Of a stretch of DNA of 64,000 nucleotides, positions 45,090 through 57,367 are shown piece after piece; positions within the stretch are counted from its first letter, which is position 1; the number at the start of each line of letters is the position of its first letter. This DNA is from Babylonia areolata (taxonomy: Eukaryota > Mollusca > Gastropoda > Neogastropoda > Buccinidae). The stretch is from contig NC_134907.1 of the NCBI RefSeq assembly GCF_041734735.1, positions 215,429 to 279,428 of the forward strand, given 5' to 3'. A program made the translations under genes and the position numbers. The notes beneath the pieces were generated by a model. It had not been told where the DNA came from and did no database searches. It saw nothing but the letters and a program-made list of their open reading frames with translations.

Positions 45090-45125
45090 CATTTATATTT
45101 CTCTCTGTGTGTAGGTATCACAACT
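44604..45125. other. 5' region of receptor gene A
   Basis: Upstream of the exon 1 ATG. Contains CA (44,738-44,800), GT (44,921-44,967) and CA/TA (45,045-45,090) repeats. Promoter and 5' untranslated region are expected here or beyond the elements to the right, but no core promoter was identified. A possible acceptor CCTGCAG lies near 44,641, so an upstream non-coding exon is possible. Confidence 0.4.
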
Positions 45126-45542
45126 TGTGACGACAGTTAGGGCGTGTGGCCCGTCTTCGTTTTTCTCCACCCTCTCCTTTCATTTTCCCTCCTCCTCCCA
45201 TCCTTCAGTTCGGGTAGAAGTCCCGAACTGCTCACGAACCACGTGCATGTTACTCACTTCACCTGAGCGTGAGGCACGAATATGTGTGCCGGTCTGGGTT
45301 TTGGCTTGTTGTTTTTTGTTTGTTTTTTGGTGTGTGTATAGTTGTGTGCGGAAGTCAGAACCAAATACTGTTATTTAATACATATAATTTTCACCTGAGT
45401 GCTTGATATAGAGAGAGCGGAAGAGAATAAATTTTGTGTGGAAGAGAAACATCCGTATTCTGTGTTTGTGTTGTCGGGTGAACTGGGGTGGGTGTTAGTT
45501 TTTAAAACAGCTATCGACCTCTTCCCTAGGGGGGTCGTGACA
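45126..45542 (+). mobile_element. LTR of a Gypsy-like LTR-retrotransposon fossil
   Basis: Starts TGTGACGAC and ends GTCGTGACA, near-perfect inverted ends with TG...CA. It contains AATAAA and is followed directly by a primer-binding-site-like 'tggtggagatgcgggg'. Only this LTR is seen in the window. Confidence 0.65.
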
Positions 45543-45990
45543 ATGGTGGAGATGCGGGGTACCATGTTCTAGGGAATGTAACGCGGGCTGGGGGTAGGGT
45601 GTGATTGTCTTGTTTGTCTACGTTTTGTGTTCCAGACATGTCACATTTCTTTTTGGATAGTCCTTGTGGAGGTGTTTAAGGTTGTTTAGTCATTAGGTGA
45701 CTCTCGTTGGATGCTTGTTAGTAAAGGGGGACCTGAAGTTTGTGACTGAGAAACTTTATAATTCAAGTTTTGTGTAGTTGCTGCACGTTGTGAATTTAAG
45801 GAAACATGCCTGTAACGAGAAAAACTTGTGCGGCCTCTCCTCCTAGCTCGGGGTCAGGGGGGAGCAGGGCAGAAGGCGGCTCACCTTCTCTCGGTGCTGG
45901 AAAAAAGACTGAATTGTCTGGGTGGATTCAGGGCCACCTGAAGGAGGCTAGTCCTGAAGGCGGTTTCGTTGAAGGGGATGAAGAGTGAGT
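45543..45990 (+). mobile_element. Leader and gag start of the same LTR fossil
   Basis: Primer-binding-like site at 45,543-45,560, a leader of about 250 bases, then a short gag-like beginning near 45,806. The rest of the element is not seen; an I/Jockey-like LINE abuts here. The element is broken. Confidence 0.5.
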
Positions 45991-46184
45991 CTAATTCCGT
46001 ACCTTCTTAGGACATGTACTCTTAATTTCAAGGTGTTGGGCGCTGACTTAGGTTTGTCTGGAGAGGCGTTGGCTTTTTTCTTGTGTCGGTTGATATTTTT
46101 ACCAATTTTATTGTTATTGAGTCTTAAAATCATGATACAATTTTAGCTTTATCGGGACCAGGCGTTGACGACTAGGCCTTTTTC

Positions 46185-48567
46185 TCACGGCGCCGGACCA
46201 GGGCTCTGTAGAGGTGCAAGAGTTCTCCTATCAGCACCCCAGTCCGTGTGTGCTACAACTCGGATGATGTTCAGGGCTTTTTGACAAGACATTTTCAGCT
46301 GTTTGATATGGCTGAGGAAGTTCAGCTTCTGATCAAAAACGACCCCTAAAAATTTGGCTTCCTTGACCGCCAGGATGGTGGATTTTCCCAGACGGATTTC
46401 AGGGTCTGGATAGAACTGGCGAAAGTTATGAAAATGAATCTTGGAGGACGAAAAAGTGAAACCATTCTCCTCTGCCCAACACTGGATTTTGTCAACACAG
46501 AGCTGAAGCCGTCGCTGGATGCTGGCATACATGCTGCCAGTTGCACACAAGGCGAAATCATCCACGAACAGCGAGCTGTCCGATCCCTTCTGAACGGATT
46601 GAACGATGTCATTAATTTTGATGCTGAAGAGAGCCGGCGACAGAATGCTCCCTTGCGGAACACCCAGCTCCTGCTCGTGAATGTCAGACAGGGCGGTGCC
46701 GACTCTCACCTGGAATTGTCTGTCTTGCAAAAAATTGTGGATGAACTGAGGCAGGTGTCCTCGGAAGCCGAGCTTGTGCAGGTCCGAGAGGATTCCGAAT
46801 TTCCAGGTGGTATCGTAAGCTTTCTCTAAGTAAAAAAAATATGGCCACCACATGCTGTTTGTTTACAAAGGCATTTCTTACAGTGGTTTCCAGACGAACC
46901 AGATGGTCAACGGTAGAGCGATGCTTGCAGAAACCGCACTGTTCTTTCGCCAGAAGGCCGTCGGTCTCTAGTTTCCACATCAGTCTACCGTTGACCATCT
47001 TCTCCATCAGTTTGCAGATGCAGCTGGTCAGTGCTATTGGGCGGTAGTTGGAGGGGTTCGAGGGGTCTTTTCCCGGTTTCGGCAGCGGGATTATGAGGGC
47101 TTTCCACCAGGAGGGTGGAAAAAAGCCTGTAATCCAGATGTGGTTGTAAACTTTGAGCAGGGTGTCCAGACAGGTTTCGGGAAGATGTTTTAAAAGTTTA
47201 TAATGGACCTCGTCCATTCCTGGAGAGGAATCCGTGCAGGTCTCAAGGGCAGATTTTATTTCATTCATAGTGAAAGGAAGGTTGTAGCTCTCTGTGTTGT
47301 CGGAAGAGAAGTTGCAGGGTGTTTTTTTCTTTCAGGTTTTTGGTTTTGAGAAAACGAGCAGATTTGTTGGCAGATCTAGAATTCAGTTCGATTGTGGAGG
47401 CAAGCAAATTGGCAACTGCTTTCTTCTCTGTGACCAGAGCGTCTGAGAGTTTAAGATGGTGAAAAGTTGGGCAGACGTTTTTGCCATTATTTTTTTTTTC
47501 AAAACCCTCCACACTTTCTTCTTGGGTGTGTTGGAGGTTAAGGAAGAGCAAAAATCTCTCCATGATTTTCTCTGGCTCTTTTTAAAAACATACCTGGCTT
47601 TCGCCCTCAGCTGTTGATGGGTTCGAACGCTATTGGTCTCCAGTCTCCAAAAGACGCGTCGTTGCGCTCTCTTCCGAGACTTACGGGCCTCCCGACATTT
47701 CGCGTTGAACCAGGGCGTTCTTGGCACCTGGGGCTTGGAGGTAGACGATGGGACTGCTGCTTTGGCGCAATCTAAAACGATCTGAGTCAGAGTGTTAGCA
47801 GGGTCCTTGCTTTGTAAGACTGTTTCTTCCTGCAGCTCCGCTCTTATCTTCGTAGTAAAAATTCCCCAGTCTGCTTTGTCATAATTCAGGCGGTCAGGCA
47901 GAGAGTCACCTTCCCCATCTGTGGGGCGGAGGATGACAGGAAAGTGGTCACTCCCGTGCAGATCGTCGTGCACTTTCCACTCATAGTCCAGGACCAACGA
48001 TGGATCGCAGACCGACAGATCTAAACACGAGAGCTTTCCAGAGGACAGATGAAGGTAAGTGGGAGACTTGTCGTTGAGACAGCACAAGTCCATATCGGAA
48101 AGAAGATTTTCCAAGAGAAGACCTCGGGCTGATGCCATCTCACTTCCCCAGAGCGGGGAGTGTCCGTTGAAGTCGCCCAACAGTAAAAACGGTCGTGGGA
48201 GCTGGTCGACTAGGTTCATGAGGTCCTGCCTCAGAACACGGACGGCAGGAGGAAGGTACAGAGAGCAGACAGTGATGGTTTTCTCTAGTGTGACTCTGAC
48301 TGCCACCGCCTGTAAAGGGGTGCTTAAAGGAACTGTACTGTATAAAAGGGACTTGCGTAAAAAAAGAGCGACACCTCCCGTCAATCCCTCTTGCTTCGGT
48401 TGAGCTGGTTTAAAAACGGAGTTAAAACCAGAGAGAGATAAAACCTTGCCATCTCTTTGCCGAGTCTCCTGCAGCGCCAGCACTGAAGGTTTCAAAGCAT
48501 GACAAAGCAACTGAAGTTCCTGTATATTGGCGAAGAACCCCCGGATGTTCCAGTGGATCACTGCCAT
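46185..48567 (-). pseudogene. ORF2 (EN-RT) of the I/Jockey-like LINE, disrupted
   Basis: The endonuclease frame spans 48,567-47,383, an RT first part 47,268-46,684 and an RT second part 46,853-46,185. The endonuclease keeps its Asn/Glu/Asp/His-type motifs ('LALQETRQ', 'GDFNGH', 'SDHFPV'). The RT fingers and palm are recognisable but lie in different frames. Confidence 0.85.
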
Positions 48568-48597
48568 TAAAAAGGTTAAAAAAAATAAAGCAGCAGC

Positions 48598-48918
48598 CTA
48601 TTTCGCTACCCCCTGCTCCACTGCTTGCGGTGGCTCAAGGTCGGCCAAGATCGAGTACCTATTTTTGGAATTGAAATTTTCTGATTCCGACCGAGTCGGA
48701 ATATCCACCACCTTGGCTCTTCCCGATCCCGCCGAGGCCACAACCCTCCCCTCCTTGAGTTTTGGAGGTACGGGGGGCTTCCGGCCACTTCTGCCAGCCC
48801 GAGGGCCAGGCAGATGAGAGGCAGGGCGAGGGGGGCCCTCCGAATCTGAGTCCGAGTCGTCTGTTCCTGGTCTCTTTCTTTTCCCAAGTTTAGGGGGGTG
48901 TATTTGTTTGGAATTCAT
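48598..48918 (-). CDS. Short ORF1-like frame of the I/Jockey-like LINE
   Basis: 106 residues, basic and Pro/Ser-rich ('LGKRKRPGTDDSDSDSEGPP'), directly upstream of ORF2. No zinc knuckle or RNA-binding domain is seen, so it may be a shortened ORF1. Function unproven. Confidence 0.5.
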   Translation of the reverse strand: MNSKQIHPPKLGKRKRPGTDDSDSDSEGPPRPASHLPGPRAGRSGRKPPVPPKLKEGRVVASAGSGRAKVVDIPTRSESENFNSKNRYSILADLEPPQAVEQGVAK

Positions 48919-49715
48919 GTTTAAATAATTGTATATTCATCCCTCCCTTTTCCACCCACCATGGGGACAAACTTAGGGGCCAGGGTCAAGGGAACACCAG
49001 CTTGACTCCTTCCAGGTTTCAGGAGGGATATACGACCAACAGCCTAGCTCCAACGTGTTCCCCCCCGATCATGCCCAGCTCCCGGGGACAGAGAACCGAG
49101 CACTACGGGGGTTATCTTCGTTAGCCTCTAAACTGCCAGTCTTGACCCAGCCCCACGAAGGGGTAGCCGATTGACACACACGGGCCAATGTGTGCCGCCT
49201 GTCTTAGGAGAGGTCCGAGCCAAAGGGATGTGTTGAGAGCAGCGTGCTCTCTCAATCCCCAGGATCTCATTCCCCTCCATCACAGGTCGCGCCGCACGGC
49301 AAACACGGCGCTCCTGAAGAAGGCCGCAGAGAAAAAAGAATGTGGAAAAGAAGGCTTGATGGGGAGCTGAGGACAGAAAAGAGGCGGTAAAAAGAAGAAC
49401 AGAGAATAGCGAAAGGGACAGTGGGTCAAGTTTAGTTTGGGCCTCACTCACGACCTGTTCGGCATGGGAAGCCCTATCAGGGGCATCAGTACGAAAACCA
49501 CCACTTATTCAGCCCTAACAGCTACGATGGCTATGTAGGCTGTCAATTAAGACCTGAGACCAGAGCAGCAAAACCCCCAGAAGCACTGATGCCCCCGCCG
49601 ACATAGCTCGCTCGATCACTGGCCACTAAACCTCCCGACCACAAGGTAGTGACCCTCCCGGGAGGGGGTCAAGAGAACACCAGCCTGACCCCCTCCAGGT
49701 TTCGGGAGGAAATCT

Positions 49716-51029
49716 AGTATGGGTGTATCTGTAAGTTATACTGCTAGTGATAGTCTGTCACTGCATTTATGTCTGTCTGTCGTCAGCAATCAGATTATTA
49801 TCCACAGAGAGAGACAGAGAGACAGAGAAAGAGACAGAGTGAGAGAGGAGCGGGAAGACGGTGGCGCGGCGAAAGAGAAGAGAAAGGGAGAGAGGATAGA
49901 AGAAAGGGAAAGAGGATAGAAGAAAGGGAGGGAGAAAGGGAAAGAGGATAGAAGAAGTGGACTGAGAAGAGTCAAACAATTTAGTATTGATGTGGATAAT
50001 CGTGATAGTGCGAGAACAAGATTACGGGGTCAGTTTAAGTCTCTGACCATTTTGCAGATTATATTATGACGGTCAAAAAACAAACAAACAGACAAACAAA
50101 AAAGCAACCAAAAAACGCGACAGTAGATCAAGCCTACATGATAATACACAGTGTCACTTGAGCAGTTTGTGTCACCTTCCTTTCCTCCTCTGCTTCCTTC
50201 AAGTGTCATGTTACGTCAGTATACTTCATCGATGTCTTTTGTTACGATATGTCTATGCATCTTAACTGTATAATGAATCATAAATGACTTAGAAAAAATA
50301 GTATATATCTATTCATTCATTTATCTATTTAGTATATATATTTCTGTATGCATTTATCTAGATGTTTGTTTATTTATTCATTCATTTATTGAATGATTTA
50401 TCTATTCATTCGTTTTTCTTTGTTTATTCATTTATTTATTTATTCATTCATTCATTCCATTAATTGTTTAAAAGTAGCCAGTATAAAATAAGTCTTTGCA
50501 TTAAATATTATCAATGTTTTATTTCTTTATTCAAATGTTTGTCATTGCTACGATACTTAGAAAAATCATTTCGCGATCAGCTTCATCACGTGACTTACGT
50601 CATTACACATGAAGCAAATGTCATCATGTGGCAATGGACAAGTCACGTGACATCAGCTACACCACGTGACATACATCATGTGATATCGAGTAGAACGTCG
50701 CATTCGTTCGCAGTTCAACACAGAGATCAGAAAGATCGTGTCATATTTACCTCAGCGATCCGAGATACTTTTTTGGGTTTTTTGTTGCTGCTAACGATTA
50801 TGCTTATCTGTGAAGGGCGGTCACCTCACTGAGATAACACTGAACGAACAGGTCAGACTGTCAGTTACCAGTCTTTTTTTCAACTTCTTTCTCTTGGGAT
50901 TGCTTCCCTTCCGTACAGTAAAATCGGTAACGCCACTGGAAAGTACACAAAAAGAAGTCAACACTGATCAACTGTACACCACGTTGAATTCATTTGACCA
51001 AAGGTCAACAGTCAGGGGGTTTAATTAAT
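49716..51029. other. Intergenic sequence with GA-rich and ATTT-rich tracts
   Basis: A GA-rich purine tract (49,800-49,960) and TTTATTCATTC-type repeats (50,310-50,460). No gene was recognised in about 1.3 kb. The junction with copy B lies at or before 51,252. Confidence 0.6.
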
Positions 51030-51480
51030 ATGATGATATTGATCCATACTTATATAGCACCTATCCTGGGTCAATGACCAAACTTGAAGTGCTTTACACA
51101 CATTTACACAACAGGTTGCCAACTTGGAAGAGCTGACTGACAGCTGCCATTGGACGCTCTTCATTCGTTTCCTGTCATTCAATCAGGTTTTAGTCACGCA
51201 CACACACTCACACAGACATGTAACATTTATGTGTGTATGTATGACGCTTGTTGTTGTTTTTATATTTACCCCGCCATGTTTTCTGGGTTGTGCTTCCTGG
51301 GTATGTATGTTCTTGTTTCCATAACCCATTAAATGCTCACATGGAATGCAGAACCTTTAACGTGCGTATTTGAACTTCTGCGTGTATAGACACCCGAAGG
51401 GGGTTCAGGCACTAGCATATCTTCACATATGTTGACCAGGGAGATCGGAAAAAAAACCCTTGGCCTTTAACACACCAGGT
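51030..51480 (-). mobile_element. SINE (older tRNA-SINE family), copy B
   Basis: Carries the same body and tail as 36,722-37,238 ('tatatagcacctatcctggg' at its 3' end). The tRNA head is not recognisable. The part from 51,252 matches window positions 1-225. Confidence 0.75.
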
Positions 51481-51579
51481 GTGCTTGCGTGCTGAGAATC
51501 TTTGTGATGACTGCAGGACTGAACACTTTGTTTGGTGTAGGACAGTGACAGGAGGCGATGATAAACTTCACGCTATTTA

Positions 51580-51621
<42 letters not shown>

Positions 51622-51742
51622 CAGCGGTGGTAGTAGTAGTGGTATTAGTAGCAGTAGTAGTGGTAGCAGTAGTTGCATTCTCATCATCATTAATTAATGT
51701 TATTGTTATTACTGTGACAGGTGACCATAGTAAACTTTGCAC

Positions 51743-51775
<33 letters not shown>

Positions 51776-51779
51776 TGTT

Positions 51780-54700
51780 GTTGTTGATGGAGTCTCCCGT
51801 CAGACCGACGGATGAGCAGGCAGGCAGGCTTATCTGTCGGTGTGCGTTCTCATATGGGAGAAGAGGCCGATTCTGGATGCGCAGCACTTCCCACAGGTGT
51901 TGCAAAGAAAACGTCTCCAGAAGTTGTGCCCTGCTTCCTTCGCTCACGCTTCTCGTTAATGGCCAGCGTTCTCTTGTTTTCAAACGTCTTTATGCCACTA
52001 GAGCACAGCACCCTCCAGCGATAGCGGTCAAGGGCATCAGTTTCCCAGGAAGTGATATCTATGTCACAGGCTTTGAGGTTTGTCTTCAAGGTGTCCTTGA
52101 AGCACTTGCAGGGTCTTCCATGTTCACGGTGGCCTTCCATCAGCTGGCCATACAAAAGCATCTTCGGGATCCTGCTGTCTGTCATGGGGACAACGTGTCC
52201 TGTCCAGCTTAGCTGGCACTGGATAAGCAGGCTTTCGATGCTGGGCAGGCCGCTCCTCTCTAGGACCTGGAGGTTGGAGACCCTGTCTTGCTACTTTATG
52301 CTGAGGATGTGAAGGCGATACGTCGTCCATGTTTCACAGCAGTACAACAAGGTGGTCAACACAACAGCTCTGCAGGTTTTGATTTTGGTGCTGAGCCTGA
52401 TGCCTTTGTTGTTCCACAGCCTGTTGTTGAGTCTGCCAGAGGCGGAGCTGGCCTTGGCGATGCACAGCATCACTTCAGCATCAAGGGCTCCATTGCTGCT
52501 TAGAGTGCTGCCCAGGTGTGTGCAGCAAGCGCACAGTCATCAGCAAAGAGGAACTCTCTCAAAAGTGTCTCAAACATCCTGGACCTAGCGTGGTGTCACT
52601 GCAAGTTGAAATGTTTGCCATCTGTGCGAAACTGAATGCAGATGCCCTGGTCACAGTCTTGGAAGGCGTCAATCAGCATGGCAGAGAAGAGAATGGAGAA
52701 CAGTGTGGGTGCTAGGACGTAGCTCTGCTTCACTCCATTTGCCACAGGGAACGGATCCGACATGTCAGTATTTTCCTGTACTCTTGCCTGCATGCCATCG
52801 TGGAATGACGCAATCAGCTGGATTAGGCTCTCTGGGCAGCCAAACTTTAGGAGGATCTTCCACAGACCAACGCGTTTCACTGCTGTCGAAGGCCTTAGTC
52901 AGGTCAACAAAGACCATTTGGAGCTCCTTGTTCTGCTCAAGGCACTTCTCTTGCATCTGGCGTACGGCAAACACCATGTCACATGCTCCCCTGCCTGAGC
53001 GGAAACCGCACTGTGCTTCAGGGATGACCGTGTTGGAGACATGGTCAACCAGTCTGTTTAGTATGATGCGGGCGAAGATCTTGCCGGCGATGCAGAAGAG
53101 AGAGATTCCACAGTGGTTATCGCAGGATGTTTTGTCTCCCTTCCATTTGTAAAATTAATGTGGACAATTGAAGCATCCTTGAAATCTTGGGGGACCTCCC
53201 CTCTCTCCCAGATAGACTGGAACAGGGCAGTCAGCTTGTCTGTCAGCACCTCGCCTCCATACTTGTAGATGTCATCCTGGATTCCATCCACTCCTGGTGC
53301 TTTTCCTGTCGTTGTCAGCTTCAGGGTCTTCCGGGTCTTGACCTTGGTGGGAGGGGCAGCTAGCGAGTCATTGACTGGTAGCTGTGGGAAAGCTGCAATT
53401 ACCCCGTCAGATGCAGACGAGTCCCTGTTGAGGAGGGTGTTGAAGTGCTCTCCCACCAGGTGTTCTTCATCTCACGCAGCCTCTTCTGTACGAGTTGCTT
53501 GGTTTGCAAGAGCTGGTTCTTCTTCCTCTGGCAGTCTTTATCGGAAATGTGATCCTGATGCCGTATATGCAGTGTGTTCAGGAGCTTGGAGATTCCAGAG
53601 TCGTTCTCGTCAAACCAGTCTTTGTGGCTCCTCTGTACAAAGCTGAGTGTATCAGCTGCTGCTGCGTACACAGCATCTCTAAAGGTGCTCCATACCTCTT
53701 CTACATCAATCAGTGCAGGAATTTCTTGGAGAGCTGCTTGGATTTGCTGCTGCAGCACGTCCTTGGTGATAGAGAGGCGGTGGATGTTCAGCTTCCAAGG
53801 GGGCTTCTGCCTGGCTGGTTGGAGTTTGCATGTAAGTCTGATGTTCATCTTGCTGCGGACCAGGCGATGGTACGACCAACAGACTGCTCCTCTCATGCAG
53901 TGTGTAATGGAAACATCACCTCTGTCCCTCTGCCAGACAATCACTTGTCCACTTGTTGGAAGAGGTGTTGGTGATGGTCAGTCCATGCTGCGTGCACAGC
54001 GATAGCAAAAGCAGTCCGTTGGAGTTGCACTTGCCAGTGCCGTGCTGTCCTAGGACTTTTGGCCACGAGGAGAAGTCCACGCTGACACAAGCATTGAAAT
54101 CCCCAGGATGATCAGCCTGTTGTTTCTGTCTACTGCTGAAATGGTGCAGCTGAGCTCCTCATAGAAATCTTCTTTGATGTCATCAGGGTTGGTCATCGTC
54201 GGCGCATAGCATTTAATGACCGTGCAAAAATGATCCTCGGACAGCTTCAGACGTTTATCCCACGTGGAAGGCTGTCAAGCTGTCGTGCAAGTATGGTTTG
54301 TATAGCAAAGCCCACGCCTGGCGTTCTTGGGGTGCCATCTGGCTTCCCAACACAGTAGAAGGTGTAGCCCCCTCCAACTTCCTCCAGCTGGGTTTCGCTG
54401 GCAAACCTGGTTTCGCTCAGGGCTGCTATGTCCACCTGGTAGCGATCAAGCATTCTAGCAATGAGCGCTGTGCGCCTTTCTGGTTTGTTGTCTCTGTCCA
54501 AAAGGGTGCGAACATTCCAGGCACCCAGAGTCAGGGCATGACTCTGGTTCTTCTGTTGTTTTCAACCGCTAGTGACGGATGTCCAAGTAGGTGCGGTTTC
54601 ATACTAGGTACTAGGTGAGGCAGGCTTTGTTTAGGGATCCTTTTATCTCCCCTTCCTCATGTGGGGAGAGCAGTGCTGTCCTTAAAAAGCAGCATCCTCT

Positions 54701-55090
54701 GCCTGTTCCCGTTACCACTCTTCATCGCCAAAGGGCTTGGGAAAGCTGGGTGTTGAAGGGCTAGCTCATCGTTCCATTAGCCTGCTTGCCTGACCAGCAC
54801 AGGTGACTTTTTTTCAGTGAAGAGGAGTTGTGCAGTCCCTTCCCCACTCTCTTGCCTACCGACGCTCTGAGTCCCACAGGTGCAGATACTGCCACGTGCA
54901 GAAAGGCCTCGGCAGGTGCAGGTTTTTTCTTCAGAGTTCCGTCTCCTAGGAGGAACTAGCAGGCCAAGGAACTACCCCTGCCCTTTGGTCATCCTCTTCC
55001 ACCTTCGCAGCTGTTGGGAAAGGTTAACGCATCCGCCTGGTCCGTTGTTGGGAGACTTTGCATGCGGCAGGTAGTACTGGGTTGCATGTA
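51780..55090 (-). mobile_element. EN-RT LINE, family X, degraded copy (duplicate block B)
   Basis: Collinear with 530-3,830 and sharing its stops and frame breaks, so it was duplicated with the block and did not arise as a separate insertion. Minor substitutions and a few small indels only. Confidence 0.9.
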
Positions 55091-55285
55091 ATTTTGTTGT
55101 TGTTATTGTATTGTTGCATCATCATCATCATCATTGAAATTATTGTTTTTTTGTTTGTTTTTCTTGTTGTTCCTCTTCTTCTTCTCTTCTTCTTCTTATA
55201 TATTTTTATTACTTTTATTATTGTTATTGTTGTTGTTGTATTGTTGAAAGAAACTGCAGAGAGACGTTTGCAGTGTCTAGAGTTT

Positions 55286-57367
55286 CTATGTTGCATGCGA
55301 ACGTTTCAAAACAGACATTTCACTTTTGACGTATGTAGCACTAAGTTTCTGCAGTTTGATTTCTTTCTGTTTCCTGCGTTTTTCTTGCACAATAGTATAT
55401 GTATAAATGAAAGGGTTCAGAGCTGAGTTAAAGGGCAGCACAAAGACAGCCATTGCCGTGTTGATCTCCCCTGGAACAGGAACGTCCAGCTTTGCCAGGA
55501 GTCCACAGACACCAACAGGGAACCAGCACAGAAAGTCTGACATGGCAACCACCAGAAGGCGACGAGCAATGGCGGCCTCTTTGGATCTGGTTTTGTCTTT
55601 GATGACGACGTTTTCTTTGCTGTTTGATCCTTGATCTGACATGGTATTGGCCCTCACTGACCAGTAGATCAGAGCCTGGCCTGCAGCAATGCACATGAAT
55701 ATGACCATGTTAAATACAATCATGATGCAAAAGGAATAATAGCGACCAGGAAAGTCAGTTCTAGTAACTGGCAGAGGAATGCAGATGCCAGTCTGGCTGT
55801 AGAATTCCCAGTGGGACGTCACAGGGAGTAAAGGGATTGAGGCAAGGATAATCCCTATTCCCCAGCTGACGGCACAGGCAACATGAGCTGATGTTGGTCC
55901 GAAACGAACATGACTGAAAGGAAAGCGCATCACCAGAAATCGATCAAGGGTGATGAGGCCAATGAGAATTGATGACACTTCACAAGACAACAGGGAGATG
56001 GATCCTGAAACTGTACATACTGTGCTTTTTCTCCAGTAAGATTCATTCCACAGGTAGGTACCAGCATATAAACGGTCTGCTATTCCGATTATCAGCAGGT
56101 AATTGCCCATGAAAAAGTCAGACACAGATAGATGAATAACAAACACTGCATAACCTGCTTTCTGTTTTGAGGATAAGGACCAGATACGGTATACAATGCT
56201 GCACAGGTTTCCCAACAAGGCAGCTATGATGAAGATCACAATAGCAGCTCGGTAAGAGTTAGATTTCAGCAAATTATCACAAGAGGAGATCTCATCCTCT
56301 GGTACAATGCATATTCCCACAAAACTATCAGGTAGCACTGCAGAACAGCAAAGCACGAAGTCATCAGCAAATAACTGATGCAGCTGACCCATTTCTTTCA
56401 TAAATTCTGGACTGAAATCAGACACAGTGCAACCTTGCAAATCTAAGGTCTTTAGGTTCCGAAACAATCCCCTACCTTGAAGAGATTTCAGCCCACTATG
56501 TGAAAAGTCTATACCTTCAATCTGGGGCATCATGTTTGAGAAAGAGTGTAAGTCAGGAAAGTGATATGAAACACGGGAAAGATTCAGAAACAGCAGGGAT
56601 TCCAATCTGTGTTCCGTACTGGACGTATAAATTCCAGACAATGGATTATTAGACAGATCCAGTTCTTTGAGGTTTGGTAATTGTGAAAGATGATTAAAAT
56701 TTATATATTGTATTATGTTTCCACTGATATCTAACACATGAAGATTAGGCAGATGCATGGCACTAAGATTTCTCCAACCACACGCTCCAGCTCCAAGATA
56801 AATCAGCATGGTCTGATTTGTGATGACATCCAAAGTCAGTCCACTCCCCCTGCCTTGAAGATAACGTAACTTGGGGAAAGCTTCAGGTTTCAAGATAGAC
56901 AGGCTGGTAAAGGACGATCCATAACAAACACACTGATCAGGACAAGAGTCAGTCAATTCACACATCTGTTCATCATCCTGCTGTGGACACTGAGGCCAAC
57001 CGTCACAGAGGTAATCTTCGTGTAGACATATCTGTCGGTCCTTCCCACGACATCGGTACAGCCCTTTGCATGTGAATTCATCACACCCAGCTTCATCCCC
57101 ATGTCCCGGACAGTCCGTCATACCATTACACCTGGTGTAGACAGGCAGACAGTAACCATTCCCAGGGCACCGGAAGTGAGAGTCTGGGCACCGAGTCGTG
57201 TTTCCGGGAAGAGCTATCAAAGAGAAACTTCCGGGTCTGTCAAAACTGACGAGTGCTGGTGGGCGTGTCACATTGAAAATGATGTTGAATGATGAATCAC
57301 AATACAACTCGTCACGTCCGGTCTCGCAGTTGACGAACTGATCACACACTTGTTTGAGACTTACACA
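55286..57367 (-). CDS. Receptor B exon 6: LDLa modules, LRRs and 7TM domain
   Basis: Intact frame with the same modules and class A motifs as exon 6 of A ('TLDRFLVMRF', 'SALNPFIYTY'). Changes against A include Glu to Gln, His to Gln, Phe-Leu to Ser-Ile, Ala to Gly, Glu to Gln and Tyr to Asp in the extracellular part, and Arg to Thr, Ile to Thr and Ile to Val in the 7TM part. Confidence 0.95.
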   Translation of the reverse strand, partial: CVSLKQVCDQFVNCETGRDELYCDSSFNIIFNVTRPPALVSFDRPGSFSLIALPGNTTRCPDSHFRCPGNGYCLPVYTRCNGMTDCPGHGDEAGCDEFTCKGLYRCRGKDRQICLHEDYLCDGWPQCPQQDDEQMCELTDSCPDQCVCYGSSFTSLSILKPEAFPKLRYLQGRGSGLTLDVITNQTMLIYLGAGACGWRNLSAMHLPNLHVLDISGNIIQYINFNHLSQLPNLKELDLSNNPLSGIYTSSTEHRLESLLFLNLSRVSYHFPDLHSFSNMMPQIEGIDFSHSGLKSLQGRGLFRNLKTLDLQGCTVSDFSPEFMKEMGQLHQLFADDFVLCCSAVLPDSFVGICIVPEDEISSCDNLLKSNSYRAAIVIFIIAALLGNLCSIVYRIWSLSSKQKAGYAVFVIHLSVSDFFMGNYLLIIGIADRLYAGTYLWNESYWRKSTVCTVSGSISLLSCEVSSILIGLITLDRFLVMRFPFSHVRFGPTSAHVACAVSWGIGIILASIPLLPVTSHWEFYSQTGICIPLPVTRTDFPGRYYSFCIMIVFNMVIFMCIAAGQALIYWSVRANTMSDQGSNSKENVVIKDKTRSKEAAIARRLLVVAMSDFLCWFPVGVCGLLAKLDVPVPGEINTAMAVFVLPFNSALNPFIYTYTIVQEKRRKQKEIKLQKLSATYVKSEMSVLKRSHAT

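Larger units (their letters stand above)
45990..49715 (-). mobile_element. I/Jockey-like LINE with two reading frames
   Basis: Minus-strand element from about 49,715 (5') to about 45,990 (3'). A long GC-rich 5' region is followed by a short first frame (48,918-48,598) and a second frame with endonuclease ('VIHWNIRGFFANIQELQLL', 'LLGDFNGHSPLWGS', 'GSDHFPVIL') and reverse transcriptase ('KPGKDPSNPSNYRPIALTS', 'FLEKAYDTTW' region, 'GVPQGSILSPALFS', 'SLFVDDFALCA'). FVDD replaces the usual F/YADD, with the catalytic aspartates present. The second frame is shifted near 47,400 and 46,840 and stops at 46,185, so it is inactive. Placed in the I/Jockey group by style, not by search. Confidence 0.85.

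Noticed and set aside
45806-45988. Small host exon or gene
   Set aside because: It follows an LTR and primer-binding-like site at the usual distance for a gag start; no splice sites or host family were recognised.
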